From assembly GCA_002305415.1 (NCBI GenBank), contig DBQX01000084.1:1-18467 (forward strand): a stretch of DNA of 18,467 nucleotides, read 5' to 3'. This DNA comes from Actinomycetales bacterium UBA1383 (GTDB lineage: Bacteria; Actinomycetota; Actinomycetes; Actinomycetales; Actinomycetaceae). Below are positions 13,943-18,467 of this stretch, one piece after another. A program made the translations under genes and the position numbers. How positions within the stretch are numbered: the stretch's first letter is position 1; each line of letters starts with the position of its first letter. The notes below the pieces were generated by a model. It worked only from the letters and a program-made list of their open reading frames with translations, had not been told where the DNA came from and did no database searches.

Positions 13943-14151
13943 GTGCGCAAGCGATCGATCAGCGTGGCCCTCGTGGCAGCGGTCGTCGGCGCCGGAACTG
14001 GCGCCGCCTGGGCCGAATCGTGGATATCGGTGCCGAGCCGTTCACGATCTCCGCGATGCGCGTGCGGGCGCGGATGCTCCCACCGTCCGTTCCAGGGCGG
14101 TCCACCGAGCCGAACCTCGCCCGCCGGGTCAGGCTCGGCTCCGAGCACTGA
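13943..14151 (+). pseudogene. Frameshifted remnant of a secreted protein
   Basis: A GTG at 13943 opens a classical signal peptide (MRKRSISVALVAAVVGAG, then TGAAWAESWIS). After about 14028 the frame continues with nonsense, but the reading frame one base back gives GAEPFTISAMRVRARMLPPS and on to VRLGSEH, stopping at 14149-14151. Third positions are strongly G/C in the second frame (about 41 of 46 codons) and high in the first, so both halves look like real coding sequence joined by a single-base deletion at 14028/14029. The joined product would be only about 70 residues. Its shape, a signal peptide with AWAxW followed by a short beta-rich stretch, recalls SipW-dependent-like secreted proteins. 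It ends inside the 3' end of the convergent protease gene. A sequencing error is the alternative. The rest of the 361-bp gap 13768-14128 shows no intact gene. Confidence 0.5.
14105..14138 (-). terminator. Weak inverted repeat at the end of the ABC/CPBP operon
   Basis: CCGAGCC (14105-14111) and GGCTCGG (14132-14138) form a 7-bp inverted repeat with a 20-base loop spanning the protease stop codon. A competing short hairpin GCTCGG-ct-CCGAGC lies at 14133-14146. There is no T-tract, so it is only a candidate terminator. Confidence 0.25.
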
Positions 14152-14947
14152 CCATCACCGGTGACTGCGACGTCCTCCGCATCGATGGCAACAGACCCAG
14201 TGCCACCACCGCGTACAGCACCGAGAGGAAGACGAAGAAGCGGATGTCACCCGTGAAGAGGCGCAACGACACGTTGAAGCAGAAGTGGATCCAGAAGGCG
14301 AGGAACAGGTTGTCGCACCGTCGCATGAACACTCCCATGATGAGCGTGAGAGCGGTGAGAACGACGATGTTGGCCACGACGTAGACCAGCGCCTCCGCAC
14401 CCGCATAGTCCGACGCCACGAGCCACAGCGGAGCGTGCCAGAAGGCCCAGACCAGCCCGAGGATGACGTTGCCCCTCGTGAACCCGTACCGCCCCTCCAG
14501 CTCTGGGCGAAGGTATCCCCGCCAGCCGGATTCCTCCCCACTCGGACCCTGGAAGACCGTCAACAGGACGACGAGTCCGAGCGCGGACGGCACGGCGACC
14601 TGATCTGCGAGGGCCGTGCCCTGAACCAGGGAAGCCGCCCACGCCGCCGCCAGGAGGATGCCGAACACGATGATGGGTACGGCAAGCACCAACGAAGGTT
14701 TGAGTCTGTCGTGGAAGGCCTGCTTGTAGAATCCCTTGATCGTCAGGCCGGGCTTCAGCTTCCTCAGCATCAGCAGGAGCACGATGGTGGGTGACCAACT
14801 GCCCAGGATCGTGATGCCGGTCATGACCGCCGGCGGCGCATCGAACACCATCGAGGCGAGGCCACCGAGCACCAGGATGATTGCCCAGAATGCCAGGTAG
14901 GCAGCGATCGTGTAGGTCCACATCGGATTCAGCTTGTTGGTCTTCAT
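14129..14947 (-). CDS. CPBP family intramembrane metalloprotease
   Basis: A 272-residue polytopic membrane protein with about eight hydrophobic segments and the three CPBP (Abi, Rce1-like) motifs: EExxxR as E138-E139-SGW-R143 in GEESGWRGYL, the FxxxH motif in WAFWHAPLW with H171, and the HxxxN motif as H221-FCF-N225. These enzymes are intramembrane glutamate-type proteases. In bacteria they are linked to peptide maturation, bacteriocin immunity or membrane-protein processing. The start is ATG at 14947 with GAAAGGGATCACC in front; the frame is open to 14995, but those residues overlap the upstream ABC gene's end. It follows the ATPase gene by 23 bases and is probably the last gene of that operon. 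Its C-terminus (SARSRA) reads into the sequence of the frameshifted remnant. Confidence 0.93.
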   Translation of the reverse strand: MKTNKLNPMWTYTIAAYLAFWAIILVLGGLASMVFDAPPAVMTGITILGSWSPTIVLLLMLRKLKPGLTIKGFYKQAFHDRLKPSLVLAVPIIVFGILLAAAWAASLVQGTALADQVAVPSALGLVVLLTVFQGPSGEESGWRGYLRPELEGRYGFTRGNVILGLVWAFWHAPLWLVASDYAGAEALVYVVANIVVLTALTLIMGVFMRRCDNLFLAFWIHFCFNVSLRLFTGDIRFFVFLSVLYAVVALGLLPSMRRTSQSPVMVSARSRA

Positions 14948-14970
14948 GGTGATCCCTTTCGAGTCTGTGG

Positions 14971-15735
14971 TCAGAAGTCCATCTTGGTGAGCCACGCGGC
15001 GAGGCTCTCCTCGCGAGCCCTCAGGTCGCCGCGGTCATGCTCATAGGCGCCGAACCGGCGCTCGCCCGCGATCTTCCCGTCGAAGATGAACAGCACTCGT
15101 TCGGTCATCGCGGCCACCCGGACGTCGTGGGTGACGAGCATGACGGCCGTCCCGGCGCGGTGGATGTCCGAGAGCAGACCCATCACCTCGGTCGCCGCCG
15201 TCGAGTTCAGCGCGCCGGTGGGCTCGTCACCGAAGATGACCTGTGGGTCGTTCATCAGTGCCCTGCAGATGCCGACCCGCTGGAGCTGTCCTCCAGATGC
15301 CTGGGTGATGTCACGGGACTCCAGGTCCCCGATCCCCATCTGGTCCATCAACGTCCTGGCCTTCGCGCTGATGTGTCGGGCGTTCCTCCTGCCATCCCGC
15401 AGCGCCGGGAGCACGATGTTGTCGAGCACGTTCAGGTTGCGCAGCAGGGTCGGCTGCTGGAAGACGAAGCCCATCTTCCTCCGGCGGACCTCGGCCGCCC
15501 GGTTGTCGTCGAGCTGCGCCAGGTCGACACCGTCGAAGAGGACGCTGCCGCTGTCGATGCGATCCATCCCGCTCAGCGCGAACAGCAGTGTGGACTTCCC
15601 GGAACCCGACGGGCCCATCACCGAGACGAACTCGCCCGCGTTGATCTCAACGGAGACACGATCGAGGACGGCACGCTTCTCGGCACCCGCGCCGAATGAC
15701 TTGACGATGTCCTGGCCGACGAGGATCTTGCTCAT
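14971..15735 (-). CDS. ABC transporter ATP-binding protein (MacB/LolD type)
   Basis: A 254-residue ABC ATPase with a complete catalytic set: Walker A GPSGSGKST (41-49), Q-loop in FVFQQPTL (Q93/Q94), signature SGGQLQ (147-152), Walker B VIFGDEPTGALNS with E171, and switch His203 in LVTHD. The GALNS after Walker B and the LRNLNVLDNIVLP segment place it in the MacB/LolD/BceA mechanotransmission group, which partners FtsX-like permeases rather than importers. The start is ATG 15735, three bases after the permease stop. The ribosome binding site AAGGAG is formed by the last two codons of the permease, which indicates tight coupling. The C-terminal 40 residues (FGAYEHDRGDLRAREESLAAWL) are a short extension. 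The transported substrate is unknown. Confidence 0.95.
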   Translation of the reverse strand: MSKILVGQDIVKSFGAGAEKRAVLDRVSVEINAGEFVSVMGPSGSGKSTLLFALSGMDRIDSGSVLFDGVDLAQLDDNRAAEVRRRKMGFVFQQPTLLRNLNVLDNIVLPALRDGRRNARHISAKARTLMDQMGIGDLESRDITQASGGQLQRVGICRALMNDPQVIFGDEPTGALNSTAATEVMGLLSDIHRAGTAVMLVTHDVRVAAMTERVLFIFDGKIAGERRFGAYEHDRGDLRAREESLAAWLTKMDF

Positions 15736-15738
15736 GGT

Positions 15739-18057
15739 TCACTCCTTGATGTTCTGCGTGATCTTGATGCGTCCCGCATCCCATGTCCCGGCCACGGTGG
15801 CGAGGAGGGTGACGGCCGCCATCAGCAACGGGCTGATCAGATAGGCGGACAGCGGGTTGACGACGAAGGCGAATGAGGACGCGCCGAACGAGGCGATGAC
15901 GGCGCTGGCGATGAACTCGCCGAGGGTGTTGGCCAGCACGGTGCCCAGCAGGATGGCGACGATCAGGACGAGGAGCGAGCGCGTGACGTACTGGGCCCTG
16001 ATGTCTGCGTTCGAGAATCCGAGCGCCTTCAGCACCGCGACCGAGTACCTGTCCTTGGCCACCAGCATCCGCATGAACAGCAGGGTGATCAGTGCCGTGA
16101 TGCTCAAGGCGACGCCCACCGCGGCCCGGGCAGCCGTACCGATGGTGCTGATGGTCGAGCCGTAGGTCTGGGCGATGAAGCCCTCGATCCCCGAGACCTT
16201 GGCAAAGGGGAACTCCGCGGCGTACTCCGCGGCCTTCTCGTCCACCAGCGATGGATCCACGAGCGTCGCGCTGACGACGCTCCACATGGTGTCGGCGCCG
16301 TCGTCGACGAACGCCGCCTTGGCGGTCCTTCCGCCGTTCGTGACGTCTGAGTAGAGGCCGGACACTGTGAGGCTGCGCTCCTGCCCCGCGATGAGGACCG
16401 ACAGGGCATCGCCGACCGTCTTGCCCATCTCGTTGGCGAGCAGGACCGAGAGCGCGATCTCGTTGTCGGCCGTCGGCGCCCCACCACTGGAGTAGGTGAC
16501 GGGGAAGACGGTGTGATCCCCCAGCTCCACCTTGATGCGTTCCGCGGTGCCGTCATCCAGGATCGCCCTGAATGACTTGGTGGTGAGCACGGTGAAGTCG
16601 GCGACGGCGTCGTCACCCGCCACCAAGGCGGCGATGTCCGCCGTCTTGTCGGCGACGTTCCCGATCTGCTGCACATCGATGCGCAGGTCGCTGCTGCCCA
16701 CTCCCATGTAGGTGATGAAGTCCTTCGATGAGACCGTGTTGTGCAGGTTCTGCGGGACGATCACGATGAAGGCCGCCAACACCAGCACCGTGAACGTGGT
16801 GCCGTACAGCTTCTTCCGTGCGAGCACATCCTTCACCCCGAGGAACACATTGGTGCCCAGCACCGTGTTGGTGCTCAGCCGGAAGCGCGTGCCGGTGCGC
16901 TGCTTCTCCTGCGGTGCGCCGAAGCGGATGGCCTCGACCGGGGAGATCTTCCGGAAGCTGTTCAGCACGTGGTTCACGTAGGTCACGATCGCCATGAACA
17001 CCAGGACCACGCCGAGCACGCCCAGCAACGGGGCCAGCGCGGCGGCCTCGCTCTCGCCAATGTACAGGCGGATGTTGGCCAGCAAGGGGTGACGCAGGAT
17101 CAGGGAGAGGCCGAAACCGAGGACGCTGCCCGCTGCCGCGATCGCCGCGTACTTGGCCAGGTAGATCCTCTTGATGTCCGTGATCGGCAGTCCGATGGCC
17201 TTCATGACGCCGATCTCACGGTTGTCCTCCTCGATCCTGGCGAGCAGCGTGAACCGGATGGACAGGAAGGCGATGGCGATCACCAATGCGCTCACCAGCA
17301 GCATCACTCCGATCATCAGTCCGTCGGAGAGGCCGTTGAGCGTCCTGAACAGCGGGTAGGTGATGGTCGGACCGTTGGCTTCCAGGCCGGCGTCGGCGTA
17401 GGCCGTCTCGAACGCACCCAGCGCAGCGAGGTCATGCAGGCGGAACTCGATCAGGTACTCCACGCTCCCGTACGGCTTGATGGCCGCGAAGTCGGTGGGA
17501 CTCACCAGGAACCGCTTGGACGAGGAGAGCAGGGACTGCATCTGGGAGTCCCGCAGAGGCCCTGCGACCGTGAGGGATCTGCCGCCCACGGTCATGGTGT
17601 CGCCCACCGCGGCGGTGCCGTCGTGCATGTAGGCGATCGGGACGTACACCTCGCCGTCGGCGACGCTGATGATGGTGCCGTCCAGGTCGAGGAGATGGTC
17701 GAATCCCGCGCCCTGCATCGAGAAGCCGTTGTCCTGCACGCTGCCGGCCAGCGACTTCCCATCGATCACGATCTGGGCGCTGTCCACGTTGAGGAACTCG
17801 ACCGCCTGGAAGTCGGACACGGACTCCTGGTGCGCCGCGAACGCCGCCAGCCTGTCCATGTCGAGGTCCCCTGCGTGCATCTGCATGAAGTGGGGTGTCT
17901 GAGCACGGGACATGAGGGTGTTGATCGCGCCGGAGAGGTTGACGACGAGGATCGCTGCCAGCGCCACCAGCATGGCGGTGGCTGCAACGAGCAGGACGGT
18001 CGTCAGGGTGATCGCCCTGCTCCGCAGGACATCGCTACGGATTGCCCGGTAGTACAT
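15739..18057 (-). CDS. ABC transporter permease, two FtsX domains
   Basis: A 772-residue permease of the FtsX/MacB superfamily with a duplicated layout. TM1 (17-40) is followed by a large extracytoplasmic domain (about 45-240), TM2-4 (246-268, 301-321, 341-362), TM5 (418-437), a second extracytoplasmic domain (about 440-640) and TM6-8 (642-664, 691-712, 737-757). Both halves have the coupling segment, EIGVMKAIGLPITDI (281-295) and YSVAVLKALGFSNADI (671-686). With the adjacent ATPase it should form a mechanotransmission-type or export complex. The start is ATG 18057 with AGAGGG upstream; the preceding small gene stops three bases before it. The last codons supply the ATPase ribosome binding site. 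GC content is visibly lower than in the genes to the left. Substrate unknown. Confidence 0.93.
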   Translation of the reverse strand: MYYRAIRSDVLRSRAITLTTVLLVAATAMLVALAAILVVNLSGAINTLMSRAQTPHFMQMHAGDLDMDRLAAFAAHQESVSDFQAVEFLNVDSAQIVIDGKSLAGSVQDNGFSMQGAGFDHLLDLDGTIISVADGEVYVPIAYMHDGTAAVGDTMTVGGRSLTVAGPLRDSQMQSLLSSSKRFLVSPTDFAAIKPYGSVEYLIEFRLHDLAALGAFETAYADAGLEANGPTITYPLFRTLNGLSDGLMIGVMLLVSALVIAIAFLSIRFTLLARIEEDNREIGVMKAIGLPITDIKRIYLAKYAAIAAAGSVLGFGLSLILRHPLLANIRLYIGESEAAALAPLLGVLGVVLVFMAIVTYVNHVLNSFRKISPVEAIRFGAPQEKQRTGTRFRLSTNTVLGTNVFLGVKDVLARKKLYGTTFTVLVLAAFIVIVPQNLHNTVSSKDFITYMGVGSSDLRIDVQQIGNVADKTADIAALVAGDDAVADFTVLTTKSFRAILDDGTAERIKVELGDHTVFPVTYSSGGAPTADNEIALSVLLANEMGKTVGDALSVLIAGQERSLTVSGLYSDVTNGGRTAKAAFVDDGADTMWSVVSATLVDPSLVDEKAAEYAAEFPFAKVSGIEGFIAQTYGSTISTIGTAARAAVGVALSITALITLLFMRMLVAKDRYSVAVLKALGFSNADIRAQYVTRSLLVLIVAILLGTVLANTLGEFIASAVIASFGASSFAFVVNPLSAYLISPLLMAAVTLLATVAGTWDAGRIKITQNIKE

Positions 18058-18060
18058 GCG

Positions 18061-18306
18061 TCAGCCCTCTTGATCCTGGAGTTCGTCTACGTTGACCTCT
18101 CGGAAGGACGTGAGGCTCAGTCCGAGGTCACAGATTCGGGTGAGGATTCCACCCAGCGCCGCCTGATCGACGATGGGCCCGAGAAGGGTGGTGGCGCCGT
18201 CGGCGGTGCATTCCACCGCGAAGTCCTCGAACCAGACCAACGTGTTCGGGCCAAGGTGGCCCTTGATTCGAATCTCGTAGAACGCAGCGTCATCGGAGGA
18301 GTCCAT
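18061..18306 (-). CDS. Small conserved protein of unknown function (81 residues)
   Basis: A 81-residue protein beginning MDSSDDAAFYEIRIKGHLGP, with the core WFEDFAVECTADGATTLLGP and VDQAALGGILTRICDLGLSL. The pattern (YEIRIKGHLG, WF, G-TTLxGPxxDQAALxGxLxxIxDLGLxL) matches a small bacterial family of unknown function that I recall, often found as a stand-alone gene. It is probably an alpha/beta sandwich. There is no signal peptide or membrane segment. It stops three bases before the permease start and is likely the first gene of the ABC/CPBP operon. No ribosome binding site is seen, but TACCTT lies six bases before the ATG, fitting a leaderless start. Confidence 0.75.
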   Translation of the reverse strand: MDSSDDAAFYEIRIKGHLGPNTLVWFEDFAVECTADGATTLLGPIVDQAALGGILTRICDLGLSLTSFREVNVDELQDQEG

Positions 18307-18312
18307 ATCTGG

Positions 18313-18318
18313 AAGGTA
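18313..18318 (-). promoter_or_regulatory. Candidate -10 hexamer of the ABC/CPBP operon
   Basis: TACCTT on the minus strand (TAnnnT) ends six bases before the ATG of the small protein, so transcription would begin at the ATG. With a 17-base spacer the -35 position is TTCCCG (18336-18341), inside the first direct repeat. The hexamer is good and the -35 box is poor, as expected for an activator-dependent promoter. Confidence 0.45.
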
Positions 18319-18331
18319 GGGCGGCCGGCAG

Positions 18332-18398
18332 AACCCGGGAACACACCAAGGTGGGATCTTTCCCGACGTGTGGCCAACCCGGGATTGACACCAAAGTG
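18332..18398. promoter_or_regulatory. Tandem composite direct repeat upstream of the ABC/CPBP operon
   Basis: Two copies of AACCCGGGA + ACACCAA[A/G]GTG. Copy 1 is AACCCGGGA at 18332-18340 and ACACCAAGGTG at 18343-18353. Copy 2 is AACCCGGGA at 18376-18384 and ACACCAAAGTG at 18388-18398. The copies are about 45 bp apart. In copy 2 the second element is part of TGACAC-CAAA-GTGTCA (18386-18401), a perfect inverted repeat that overlaps the stop of the upstream gene. Copy 1 overlaps the predicted -35 position. This looks like a double binding site for a transcription factor. Confidence 0.6.
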
Positions 18399-18467
18399 TC
18401 AGACCAGCTCCAGCCTCCGTGCCTCGAGGATGGCCTGGGATCGCTGTCGCCTGCCATGAGGAAGGGA
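18399..18467 (-). CDS. C-terminal tail of an upstream gene, possibly a LuxR-type regulator (partial)
   Basis: The minus strand enters at the right edge in an open frame and stops at TGA 18399-18401. It encodes 22 residues ending RSQAILEARRLELV. The last 12 resemble the end of a LuxR-type helix-turn-helix domain (compare the common ending QAVLRARELGLV). The tail is too short for more than a suggestion. If correct, the regulator gene is transcribed in the same direction and sits directly upstream of the ABC/CPBP operon, with the direct repeats in between. Confidence 0.4.
   Translation of the reverse strand, partial: SLPHGRRQRSQAILEARRLELV

Noticed and set aside
16741..18459. Plus-strand open frame of 572 codons across the ABC permease gene
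   Set aside because: His/Asp/Gln-rich low-complexity translation opposite a clear FtsX-type permease with coupling helices and TM segments.
1..18467. tRNA, rRNA, CRISPR array, insertion sequence or phage genes
   Set aside because: I saw no cloverleaf-like sequence, no regularly spaced identical repeats, and no transposase, integrase or phage structural proteins in any frame.

Overview
The window reads as chromosomal DNA from a high-GC Gram-positive bacterium, an actinobacterium and plausibly of the Micrococcales type. The reasons are very GC-rich third codon positions, frequent GTG starts, several genes that appear to be leaderless, and a membrane-anchored actinobacterial-style Hsp70. I cannot name the genus. 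There are no rRNA or tRNA genes, CRISPR arrays or insertion sequences that I can support.

Left part (1-5.3 kb): a partial membrane-anchored Hsp70 lies directly behind a DUF1905/OmdA (YdeI-like) gene, both on the minus strand. A divergent 55-residue unknown protein follows on the plus strand and ends in a clear hairpin terminator. Then come a class I PPK2 polyphosphate kinase (plus) and a convergent M20 amidohydrolase (minus). The PPK2/M20 junction carries a long hairpin that starts inside ppk2.

Middle part (4.9-13.8 kb): a cupin gene and a 1007-residue GH2 beta-galactosidase form a two-gene plus-strand unit. They are followed by a secreted unknown protein (minus), a serine hydrolase of the beta-lactamase/PBP-like class (plus), a SAM methyltransferase (minus), a phosphoribosyltransferase overlapping a RibD_C-type reductase by ATGA (plus), and an NmrA-like NAD(P)-binding protein (minus). 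Convergent junctions carry hairpins without strong T-tracts. The divergent gap between methyltransferase and phosphoribosyltransferase contains a 45-bp two-tier inverted repeat.

Right part (13.8-18.47 kb): a short frameshifted remnant of a secreted protein abuts a minus-strand operon of visibly lower GC. In transcription order the operon encodes an 81-residue conserved small protein, a two-FtsX-domain ABC permease, a MacB/LolD-type ATPase and a CPBP intramembrane protease. Upstream, at the window edge, is the C-terminal tail of what may be a LuxR-type regulator. Between that tail and the operon are two copies of a composite direct repeat (AACCCGGGA plus ACACCAA[A/G]GTG), spaced about 45 bp and overlapping the predicted promoter.

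The most interesting items are the repeat-controlled ABC/CPBP cassette and its junction with a broken gene, the Hsp70 that lacks its first phosphate-binding strand, the hairpin between the divergent methyltransferase and phosphoribosyltransferase genes, and a recurring nAnnnT hexamer 5-6 nt before start codons that lack a ribosome binding site.
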